From assembly GCA_005888675.1 (NCBI GenBank), contig VBBA01000196.1, positions 1 through 8,888 of the forward strand: a DNA stretch of 8,888 bases, written 5' to 3'. Source of the DNA: Candidatus Bathyarchaeota archaeon (GTDB taxonomy: Archaea > Thermoproteota > Bathyarchaeia > 40CM-2-53-6). The translations under genes and the position numbers were made by a program. Position 1 is the stretch's first letter. Each line of letters starts with the position of its first letter. The notes beneath the pieces were generated by a model. It searched no databases. It worked only from the letters and a program-made list of their open reading frames with translations, and had not been told where the DNA came from. This document shows, piece by piece, positions 1-5,945 of the stretch.

Positions 1-107
1 CCCGCTAACTGTTGCTGTACCTAACATTTCCATAATGGCGATTGATTAGTATCGATCCCGACGTGTCAAGAACTCACTTGGAAAATGTGTCAGGTCAAGT
101 CGCAACC

Positions 108-112
108 AGGAG
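108..112 (+). promoter_or_regulatory. Shine-Dalgarno site of the first ESCRT-III gene
   Basis: AGGAG lies 12 bases before the ATG at 125 and matches the anti-SD end of archaeal 16S rRNA. The same GGAG-to-start distance recurs before cdvB, cdvC and the third ESCRT-III gene, which supports the chosen start. I see no convincing TATA box in 1-107, so the promoter is either weak or outside the window. Confidence 0.5.
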
Positions 113-124
113 TCAGCAAGTCTC

Positions 125-769
125 ATGAAAAATTGGGAAAGAGACCGTAAGGAACCACTGATCACACGGCTCAGCGCCGGAGTGCACCGCCAGGAACCAT
201 TGAAGGAACGAATCAGCCAAGTCGTCTACAAACTCAGAGTCCAACAACACCGACTCGAAGGCGCCAACCAGAAGACTCAGGCACACGACAAGAATCTTTT
301 CGAGAAGCTAGTCCAGTCGCAAATGTCAAAGGACAACGCCCGCAGCGTCATGTACGCCAACGAGATCGCGGAAATACGGAAGATGGCGAAGATAACCGTT
401 CGCAGCGAACTCGCACTCGAACAAGTCACCCTACGCCTAGAAACCATCCAGGAATTCGGAGACGTCGCCGCCCTGATGGGTCCAGTTGCAGGAGTGGTCC
501 ATCAAATCAAGAGCCAGATCTCAGGTGTGATGCCGGAGGTCAGCTATGAACTTGGTGAAATATCCGAATCGCTCAACGGCATGGTCATGGAAGTAGGTGA
601 AGCGACAGGGCAAGGTTTCGATATGGAAGCATCTGGTGCAGAGGCCACGAAGATCATGGGAGAGGCGAATACCATCGCAGAACAGAGAATGCGGGAGAAG
701 TTCCCAGACCTACCAATCCCGACCACCGCCACTCTAGAACGGCCGATTGAGCCGACCTTTCCAAAGTGA
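125..769 (+). CDS. ESCRT-III (Snf7/CdvB-family) protein without winged helix, paralog 1
   Basis: A 214-residue archaeal ESCRT-III subunit, expected to polymerise on the membrane during cell division. The basic helical hairpin spans roughly residues 25-115 (PLKERI at 25-30, YANEIAEIRKMAK at 77-89, LALEQVTLRLETIQEFGD at 96-113). An amphipathic region and an acidic regulatory helix follow (EAxxIAEQRMREKF, about 180-193). FPDLPIP at 193-199 resembles the proline-rich MIM2 motif that binds the MIT domain of CdvC/Vps4. The core aligns without gaps over long stretches with the CdvB at 1563-2408. It ends 15 residues after the motif with TLERPIEP, which resembles the linker just before the CdvB winged helix (TLQRPFED), so this looks like a paralog that has lost that domain. 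It is first in the cluster, with ATG start and AGGAG at 108-112. The family is clear; the specific role is inferred. Confidence 0.9.
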   Translation: MKNWERDRKEPLITRLSAGVHRQEPLKERISQVVYKLRVQQHRLEGANQKTQAHDKNLFEKLVQSQMSKDNARSVMYANEIAEIRKMAKITVRSELALEQVTLRLETIQEFGDVAALMGPVAGVVHQIKSQISGVMPEVSYELGEISESLNGMVMEVGEATGQGFDMEASGAEATKIMGEANTIAEQRMREKFPDLPIPTTATLERPIEPTFPK

Positions 770-803
770 GGGAGAAACAAAACTCCCCACCAACCTTTTT
801 GGT
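770..803 (+). other. Two small adjacent hairpins between ESCRT-III-1 and cdvA
   Basis: The 52-base gap after the first ESCRT-III gene contains GGGAG (770-774) complementary to CTCCC (783-787) with an 8-base loop. It is followed directly by ACCAA (789-793) complementary to TTGGT (799-803) with a 5-base loop, and T5 lies at 796-800. The stems are only 5 bp each. This could be a weak terminator or processing site that lowers read-through into cdvA, or it could be chance. Confidence 0.25.
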
Positions 804-821
804 ATATGAGAGAGAAAAAAC

Positions 822-1556
822 ATGATTACAAGTCTCGAACAAGTTCGAAGGTTCCTCGGAAAGCCGCTCCAGGACCCATACGGTAGAACCCATGGCAAAC
901 TCATCGGCATAACCGCCAATCTCAGAGACGAAGCCACCGCCGTAGGGGTCGAAACGGCCAACGGTGAATTCGCACAGTACCCAGGCGAACGACTATGGAT
1001 CAACGGCGAAAACTTGACACTCGTCCCGGCATGGAAACTGGAATCTGAAGACTTCCGAAAAGAGTTCGACATAGTGACACGCCGACTCAAAGCCTTGGAT
1101 GAACTGTTCAGTGTTGGGGACATTCAACAGGACATTTACGAAGATCTGAGAAAACAACACGAGGAAGGCATCAACGAACTCAAAGAGAAACGCCGGACGT
1201 TACTCGACACTCTAGCGCGTAGAACGGGATTGTTGAACGGTCAACTTCGAGAGCTCCAAACATACCTGGCAAGCAACAAGATGCTCCATGCGAGCGGTGA
1301 ATTTGACGACGCTGGTTACAGAAGCGCCAGCAGCGAGATCGACACGGGACTCGTGCGAACAGTTGCAGAGCGCAAAGACATTGAAGCAATAACAACATAC
1401 TTGGTTCGCCTTGACCCAACGACGCCCATAGCAGGTAGCCCACAACAAGAAATAGCACCTCAACCGCCTCAGCCTGCCACCCCATCAACTCAGAGCTCTA
1501 CCGTCCAAGCAACTTCTCGCGAGCCAGCCCTAGTCCTACACGTCAAGGAGAAATAA
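822..1556 (+). CDS. cdvA: CdvA, PRC-barrel/coiled-coil cell-division scaffold (paralog 1, with C-terminal tail)
   Basis: A 244-residue CdvA, the TACK-specific membrane-associated protein that recruits ESCRT-III to the division site. Residues about 10-72 form a PRC-barrel-like beta domain (GKPLQDPYGRTHGKLIGI at 13-30, ending near PAWKL at 69-73). Residues about 75-197 are heptad-rich and predicted coiled coil. Residues 198-233 are a Pro/Gln/Ser/Thr-rich linker, followed by a short hydrophobic tail, PALVLHVKEK (235-244), that looks like a single beta strand. In Sulfolobus, a C-terminal peptide of CdvA (E3B) completes the broken winged helix of CdvB. This tail sits where that peptide is expected, and the next gene encodes a CdvB with that domain. 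The ATG at 822 has no GGAG in good position; only GAGAGAG precedes it. The stop is 6 bases before cdvB. A shorter paralog lies at 5946-6563. Confidence 0.88.
   Translation: MITSLEQVRRFLGKPLQDPYGRTHGKLIGITANLRDEATAVGVETANGEFAQYPGERLWINGENLTLVPAWKLESEDFRKEFDIVTRRLKALDELFSVGDIQQDIYEDLRKQHEEGINELKEKRRTLLDTLARRTGLLNGQLRELQTYLASNKMLHASGEFDDAGYRSASSEIDTGLVRTVAERKDIEAITTYLVRLDPTTPIAGSPQQEIAPQPPQPATPSTQSSTVQATSREPALVLHVKEK
1546..1550 (+). promoter_or_regulatory. Shine-Dalgarno site of cdvB
   Basis: AGGAG lies inside the last codons of cdvA, 12 bases before the cdvB ATG at 1563. It implies that cdvA and cdvB are translated from one message. Confidence 0.55.
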
Positions 1557-1562
1557 ACTACA

Positions 1563-2408
1563 ATGTCACTGTTCAAAAGGCTTGAAGATCGAGTTCACAC
1601 CATCCCTCTAAAGGAACGGATAGAACAGGCCCTCTTCAGGCTCAACACTCAGAAGGCCAAACTAGAACAGACATCAATGAGGCTACAGCAGAGAGACAAA
1701 GAAATGTTCCAAAGAACCGTTGGAGCCGAACTCTCCAAGGACAACTCCCACGCCAGATTGTACGCCAACGAGTGCGCCGAGATTCGCAAGATGGCGCACA
1801 TAGTGCTAAGCAGCGAACTTGCCCTCGAAAGGGTGATTCTCAGGCTTCAGACCATCGAAGAGTTCGGAGACATAATGACCCAGATTGCTCCAGTGATCGG
1901 AATAGTCCGGGAAACAAGGGGAAGGATCGCAGGCGTGATCCCCGAAGTTGCTAACGAGCTTGGAGAGGTCAACGATATGCTCAGCGACATGAGCCTCGAA
2001 AGTGGCGGAGTAGAAGGAGACCAAAACTATGAGATACAATCCTCAGGAGGAGAAGCCAAAAAGGTCCTTGAAGAATCCGGACTGATAGCAGAGCAACAAA
2101 TGAAAGAACGGTTCCCAGAACTCCCCGTCCCAGGCGCTCGCGAATCTCAACAACAACCAAAGACAGCAGTCGAGCCGAAGGTCCCGGTCGCAGTGGCCGT
2201 CGCCGTCTCCGAGGCAGGAGCCGAGGCGGAAATCCCGAGATCATCGACGCTACAACGGCCTTTCGAGGACAGACTCTTGGAGTACATCAAATCCCGCAAT
2301 GGCGAGATCAGTATCAGCAACTGCTCTACAGACCTCTCCGTAGGAACTGATGAAATCAAGAGGGGACTAGAAAGACTCCGTGGTGACGGGAAGATAGTCA
2401 TCGAGTAG
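1563..2408 (+). CDS. cdvB: CdvB, full-length ESCRT-III with C-terminal winged helix
   Basis: A 281-residue canonical CdvB, the ESCRT-III subunit that CdvA recruits to the division site. The ESCRT-III core spans about 12-180 (PLKERIEQALFRL at 15-27, YANECAEIRKMAH at 67-79, LALERVILRLQTIEEFGD at 86-103). An acidic helix leads into the MIM2-like FPELPVP at 184-190, the expected docking site for the CdvC MIT domain. Residues 191-230 are a low-complexity linker with a Val-Ala repeat at 207-215 (bases 2181-2207). Residues about 231-281 are a compact winged helix (RLLEYIKSRNGEIS, then DEIKRGLERLRGDGKIVIE) that ends the protein. This is the broken winged helix known to bind the CdvA C-terminus. Of the three ESCRT-III genes here only this one keeps that domain. 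ATG start, six bases after cdvA. Confidence 0.93.
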   Translation: MSLFKRLEDRVHTIPLKERIEQALFRLNTQKAKLEQTSMRLQQRDKEMFQRTVGAELSKDNSHARLYANECAEIRKMAHIVLSSELALERVILRLQTIEEFGDIMTQIAPVIGIVRETRGRIAGVIPEVANELGEVNDMLSDMSLESGGVEGDQNYEIQSSGGEAKKVLEESGLIAEQQMKERFPELPVPGARESQQQPKTAVEPKVPVAVAVAVSEAGAEAEIPRSSTLQRPFEDRLLEYIKSRNGEISISNCSTDLSVGTDEIKRGLERLRGDGKIVIE

Positions 2409-2467
2409 ACCAGCGCCACTCAAACCTCCCAATAATTCAGCACCATCCGACTTCCGATAATCAAAGT

Positions 2468-2471
2468 GGAG
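2468..2471 (+). promoter_or_regulatory. Shine-Dalgarno site that fixes the GTG start of cdvC
   Basis: GGAG lies 12 bases before GTG at 2484. An in-frame TGA at 2478-2480 rules out any earlier start, so the GTG is the first possible initiation codon. The 75-base gap after cdvB (2409-2483) shows no strong TATA box. Confidence 0.5.
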
Positions 2472-2483
2472 AAACATTGACCA

Positions 2484-3626
2484 GTGTCAGCATCAGAAGA
2501 GCTTGAAGGCTTAGCAGTAAGATTCGCTCAAGAGGCGATCGAACTCGAAAAGAAAGGATCAAGACGACTTGCCGCGCAAAAGTATCAGAGAGCCCTAGAA
2601 GTCCTCCTGAAGCTCTGCGCTCTGTACCCTACGGCTGCCCAGAACAGGGTCTACATGGAACACGCCGAAGCCTATCGTAGAAGAATCCAAGAACTCCAGA
2701 CCCAAGCAGCGGAACCAGACCATCCTCTTGAGGGACGAGACCCGTCCAAACCCACAAGCTTCGACCAGTGGGTTCTCACAGAGAAACCAGACATCAGCTG
2801 GGACGACATAGCGGGACTTGAACGGCCAAAACGTGCTATAGAAGAATCAATAATCTTCCCAGTCCGTCGCCCAGACCTCTTCCCACTAGGCTGGCCACGG
2901 GGAATCTTGTTCTTCGGACCCCCAGGTTGCGGTAAGACCCTGTTGGCAGCTGCCATCGCGAGTGAGGTCAAGGGCGTCTTCTTCTGCGCGGACGCTGCAT
3001 CATTGATGTCGAAGTGGCTGGGCGAGTCGGAGAGGAATGTTAGTCAGCTCTTCGTCAAGGCAAGAGAGGTCTCTGACAATGGTCAGCCTGCGATCGTCTT
3101 CTTAGACGAGGTGGACTCGCTAATGGGTGTTCGGGGAGAAGAGGTTGGTGGGGAGGTCCGGGTTAGGAACCAATTCCTCAAGGAGATGGACGGCATACTG
3201 GACAAGAAGAAAACCTATCATGTTTACTTGATCGGCGCGACGAACAAGCCCTGGGTCCTTGACGAACCCTTCATCAGACGATTCCAGAAACGGATCTATG
3301 TACCACTACCCGACGTCAAAGCCAGGATGGACATGTTCACCATATACGCCGAGAACCTCAGATTCAATGACAACGTCGACCTCCCAGAACTGGCCCGCAT
3401 GACCGAAGGCTACTCCGGAGGCGACATCCGCGACCTGTTCCAGTCAACCCATCTAAAAGTCGTGAGAAGCTTCTTCCAGCACGGCAAAGTAGCGGACCCC
3501 AATGCTCTACCTGACCCGATCACGATGGAAGACTTCCAGACAATTCTCACGGAGAGAAGACCAAGTGTTTCACAGGGTATCCTGAAACGGTATCATGACT
3601 GGGACGAGTCGTTCAAGGCAAGCTAA
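2484..3626 (+). CDS. cdvC: CdvC, Vps4-like AAA ATPase with MIT domain
   Basis: A 380-residue type I AAA ATPase of the Vps4/katanin group, which uses ATP to extract and remodel ESCRT-III subunits. Residues about 1-75 form the three-helix MIT domain that binds MIM motifs, followed by a linker to about 95. The AAA core begins with ISWDDIAGLERPKRAIEE (104-121). Visible motifs are Walker A GPPGCGKT (145-152), pore loop 1 MSKWLGESE (175-183), Walker B IVFLDEVD (204-211), sensor 1 GATNKP with Asn254, and arginine fingers Arg266 and Arg267 within FIRRFQKRIYVPLP. SGGDIRDLF (311-319) marks the small lid domain. A C-terminal helix (about 347-376) matches the Vps4 C-terminal helix. All catalytic residues are present, so it should be active. 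Length is normal for CdvC. The TAA stop overlaps the next ATG as TAATG, so the regulator downstream is translationally coupled. Confidence 0.95.
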   Translation: MSASEELEGLAVRFAQEAIELEKKGSRRLAAQKYQRALEVLLKLCALYPTAAQNRVYMEHAEAYRRRIQELQTQAAEPDHPLEGRDPSKPTSFDQWVLTEKPDISWDDIAGLERPKRAIEESIIFPVRRPDLFPLGWPRGILFFGPPGCGKTLLAAAIASEVKGVFFCADAASLMSKWLGESERNVSQLFVKAREVSDNGQPAIVFLDEVDSLMGVRGEEVGGEVRVRNQFLKEMDGILDKKKTYHVYLIGATNKPWVLDEPFIRRFQKRIYVPLPDVKARMDMFTIYAENLRFNDNVDLPELARMTEGYSGGDIRDLFQSTHLKVVRSFFQHGKVADPNALPDPITMEDFQTILTERRPSVSQGILKRYHDWDESFKAS

Positions 3627-4135
3627 TGCCAAACAAGAGGACTGGTGACTTGCACCTCGATGGCACGGATCTTCGAATCTTGGCCGAACTGGTTGAAAAC
3701 TCGAAATCAAGCTACGTCGAGATCGGAAGAAGACTCGGACTACATCCCAACGTCGTAGCCTACAGGGTGAATAGGATGGAAGAATCCGGGATAATACGCG
3801 AATACACTGCCCACGTTGACTTCTCCAAGCTAGGACTCTCAGAACAAGTCTTCGTCGCCGCAAACTTCCCCAACAGCAGCCCAAGAGAGGACATGCTCAA
3901 GCAAATCTCCGACATTCCCGGAACGATGAGCATCGTCAGCAGCCTCGGCAGCCCAGAAGGACTGGTCTTCATAGTCGCCAAGAACAAAGAAGATGTGAAC
4001 AGCGTGCTATCCAAGCTAAGATCGCTAAACCTAGACATCGAATTCACATCCTCAGTAATCAAGACCTACGACGAAGGCCGTCTTGGAACCTTCCTCAGAA
4101 CTATGGCAACAGCCATTCCGGCAGAGGGTTCGTAA
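3626..4135 (+). CDS. Lrp/AsnC-family transcriptional regulator
   Basis: A 169-residue DNA-binding regulator. Residues about 11-62 form the winged helix-turn-helix (LDGTDLRILAELVEN, then YVEIGRRLGLHPNVVAYRVNRMEESGII). Residues about 70-146 match the RAM/ligand-binding domain that mediates dimer and octamer assembly in this family. The last 20 residues or so (GRLGTFLRTMATAIPAEGS) extend beyond the usual end. The start overlaps the cdvC stop by one base, so the regulator is part of the cdv transcript and may be an autoregulator of the locus; that role is inference. The TAA stop is followed, in the same reading frame, by an open frame for a membrane protein. The ligand and target operator are unknown. 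Confidence 0.88.
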   Translation: MPNKRTGDLHLDGTDLRILAELVENSKSSYVEIGRRLGLHPNVVAYRVNRMEESGIIREYTAHVDFSKLGLSEQVFVAANFPNSSPREDMLKQISDIPGTMSIVSSLGSPEGLVFIVAKNKEDVNSVLSKLRSLNLDIEFTSSVIKTYDEGRLGTFLRTMATAIPAEGS

Positions 4136-4273
4136 GAATCGGAAACACAAACCCCCTTCCTACTAGCATTACGCTCGATAGTCCCCAGGAAACCGACAGA
4201 CCTCATCGCACTCACGATCCTGTTAACCGCCGGATTCCAGGGACAGTCGCTGACTCTCATCCTAATCGCGTCT

Positions 4274-4570
4274 ATGACACTGCTCCTAGCATCATACGCC
4301 CAGACGATTCTTGCAGAACCAGAACAGCTCGCCCTATACTCATACGGAGTAACGAAGAAACAGCTAGTCCTAGTACACTACACCAAGGGACTCTTGATAG
4401 CGACAATTGGAACCCTTCCTTTCTACCTGCCAGCACTGATGGCGAGTTACCGCTCACCCTCAATCTGGGCCATTCTACTGCCCACTCTCTTAATCTCAGG
4501 AATTTTCTACCTACTCCCGTTTGCTTTCCGGCTTCGATCAACCCAATTTGTTGGTCTACTCAAGAACTAG
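4274..4570 (+). CDS. Small membrane protein, possible truncated FtsX-like ABC permease
   Basis: Translation from the ATG at 4274 gives 98 residues with hydrophobic stretches at about 36-57 and 64-86 and a basic end. The same frame is open from 4136, just after the regulator stop, and those extra 46 codons are also hydrophobic (ALRSIVPRKP, then a long Leu/Ile/Thr stretch). The real protein is therefore probably longer, about 140 residues with three or four membrane segments. No ATG, GTG or TTG exists in frame between 4136 and 4273. The segment EPEQLALYSYGVTKKQL (15-31) between two membrane helices resembles the cytoplasmic loop of FtsX/MacB-type permeases, and an ABC ATPase follows 24 bases later. 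A full permease would be about 350-400 residues with a large external domain, which is missing. It may be a remnant, a miniature permease, or one with an unusual start. Confidence 0.55.
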   Translation: MTLLLASYAQTILAEPEQLALYSYGVTKKQLVLVHYTKGLLIATIGTLPFYLPALMASYRSPSIWAILLPTLLISGIFYLLPFAFRLRSTQFVGLLKN

Positions 4571-4583
4571 GACTAGGGTTCTA

Positions 4584-4588
4584 GAGGG
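4584..4588 (+). promoter_or_regulatory. Shine-Dalgarno site supporting the TTG start of the ABC ATPase
   Basis: GAGGG lies 6 bases before TTG at 4595. An in-frame TAG at 4574-4576 excludes earlier starts. A second TTG at 4604 is the only nearby alternative and is less well placed. Confidence 0.4.
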
Positions 4589-4594
4589 CTCGCT

Positions 4595-5296
4595 TTGTCT
4601 AATTTGCTGCTCTACGTCAAAGCTCTCCTCAAGGACTACAAACGCGAAAACGGATTCCTGCGACTGTACAATGGATTGACTTTTGGACTCGACAAGGGAG
4701 ACTTCTTGGCCGTCACTGGTGCTAGTGGTTGGGGTAAGTCGACGCTGGTCAACATCATCTTGGGCGTCGAAAAACCCAGCCGAGGAACCATACTGCATGA
4801 TGGCAAAGACGTGACTCGATTACCATTCATGAAACGCTTTGGAAAATCACGGGTGGCCGCTGTATTTCAGAGATCTACCTCGTTGCCGCAACTCACCGTC
4901 GGTCAAAACCTGAACCTGGCCCTCTCATTAGTTGGCATCAAGAAGACCGAGAGGAAGGAGAGGATCGACGAAGCGCTCTCATTTTTCGGGCTTGAGAATT
5001 CCTCCGGTTCATTCCCTGAAAACTTGAGTGCCGGCCAAAAACGACGTATCGATCTTGCAAGAGCACTAGCAGTAAGGTCCGACTTTCTGGTTCTCGATGA
5101 ACCCGTGAGCGACCTAGACACTTCTACGACGAATCTCCTCCTTCCTTTGCTAAAGGGAATGAACCGTGACCATGGAACAACTGTTCTGATGACAACTGCA
5201 ATACCAAGAGTGGCATCCATTGCAAAACACCAGGTCCACCTGACAACTCCAATGGTATCGGTGTCTAATGTCAATGCTCACAAGGCGGAGGCCTAG
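4595..5296 (+). CDS. ABC transporter ATP-binding protein (LolD/MacB/FtsE-like), H-loop histidine missing
   Basis: A 233-residue single nucleotide-binding domain. Motifs in order are Walker A GASGWGKST (42-50), Q-loop Gln92 in VFQRSTSLPQLTVGQNL, signature LSAGQ (144-148), Walker B FLVLDE with Glu169 (164-169) and D-loop SDLD (172-175). The family normally has TH or TTH after the next strand; here it reads MTTAIPR, so the catalytic switch histidine is replaced by Ala202. The signature is also LSAGQ instead of LSGGQ. The general pattern is that of ATPases partnering FtsX/MacB-type permeases, and the small membrane protein just upstream is the obvious partner. Without the H-loop, hydrolysis should be slow or absent, so the pair could be regulatory or decaying. 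Initiates at TTG and ends 6 bases before the next ESCRT-III gene. Confidence 0.85.
   Translation: MSNLLLYVKALLKDYKRENGFLRLYNGLTFGLDKGDFLAVTGASGWGKSTLVNIILGVEKPSRGTILHDGKDVTRLPFMKRFGKSRVAAVFQRSTSLPQLTVGQNLNLALSLVGIKKTERKERIDEALSFFGLENSSGSFPENLSAGQKRRIDLARALAVRSDFLVLDEPVSDLDTSTTNLLLPLLKGMNRDHGTTVLMTTAIPRVASIAKHQVHLTTPMVSVSNVNAHKAEA
5287..5291 (+). promoter_or_regulatory. Shine-Dalgarno site that supports the GTG start of the third ESCRT-III gene
   Basis: GGAGG lies in the last codons of the ABC ATPase. Its GGAG (5287-5290) is 12 bases before GTG at 5303, the same distance as at the three other cdv genes with a GGAG. Confidence 0.5.
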
Positions 5297-5302
5297 AAAG
5301 CA

Positions 5303-5911
5303 GTGTTCAAGGAAAACCCATCATTCACGGATCGCTTGAAGGAAGCTCTCAAACCAACCCCGATGAAGCGAAGGATCGAGTTCACAATCCAGAAACTACG
5401 ACTACAATCCTCCCGTCTGGATAAGACGCTCAGCCAATTGGAAACCCGGGATCATACACTCCACGAAAAGTGCGTCAAAGCCCTCGAGACCCGGGACACT
5501 TCAACCGCCACCCTCTACGCGAATGAATGCGTCCAATTGAGGAAGCTGGCAAGAACCGCTCTAAGCAGTCAGATATGCTTGGAGCAAGCACTTCTTAGAC
5601 TTGAGACGATCGAGCATTTTGGCGACATGGTCCAAGGTATGAGCCAGGTTAAAGGAATAATCGGACTCGTCCGTAGTGAACTCGAAGGGCGACTCCCCGA
5701 ATTATCCACTGGGCTCGGCGATGTTGAGGATTCTCTTGCGGGACTCACGTTGGAGGTGGGTGAGGCCGTGGACATTGAAGGGGCTAGTGTTGTCGCGAGC
5801 GACGAGTCGGCCCGGATATTGAAGGAGGCTGACATGATGGCTGAGCAGAAAATGAAAGAGAGATTTCCCGAGATACCCCAAATGGCCCGTGACGCAGGTC
5901 GAGTTCGATAG
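5303..5911 (+). CDS. ESCRT-III (Snf7/CdvB-family) protein without winged helix, paralog 3
   Basis: A 202-residue ESCRT-III subunit initiating at GTG. The core aligns with the other two: PMKRRIEFTIQKLRLQ (20-35), LYANECVQLRKLAR (71-84), CLEQALLRLETIEHFGDM (92-109), and an acidic helix ending in AEQKMKERF (180-188). The MIT-docking motif reads FPEIPQM (188-194) and lacks the last proline found in the other two (FPDLPIP, FPELPVP), so CdvC binding may be weaker. The protein stops 8 residues later with no linker or winged helix. It starts six bases after the ABC ATPase and precedes a second cdvA, repeating the ESCRT-III-then-CdvA order seen at 125-1556. It is more diverged from the other two than they are from each other. 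Confidence 0.9.
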   Translation: MFKENPSFTDRLKEALKPTPMKRRIEFTIQKLRLQSSRLDKTLSQLETRDHTLHEKCVKALETRDTSTATLYANECVQLRKLARTALSSQICLEQALLRLETIEHFGDMVQGMSQVKGIIGLVRSELEGRLPELSTGLGDVEDSLAGLTLEVGEAVDIEGASVVASDESARILKEADMMAEQKMKERFPEIPQMARDAGRVR

Positions 5912-5945
5912 AGATCTGATTCCAAGGAGGCGTTAGGGAAAACAA

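Noticed and set aside
2..49. Short open tail on the + strand ending in TAG before the first ESCRT-III gene
   Set aside because: Fifteen codons without recognisable protein character cannot support a gene call.
803..808. TATATG as a TATA box for cdvA
   Set aside because: It lies only 13 bases before the ATG, so a start site 25 bases downstream would fall inside the gene.
2181..2230. GTC/GCC-rich stretch as a DNA repeat
   Set aside because: It is a low-complexity Val-Ala linker within CdvB and not a repeat array.
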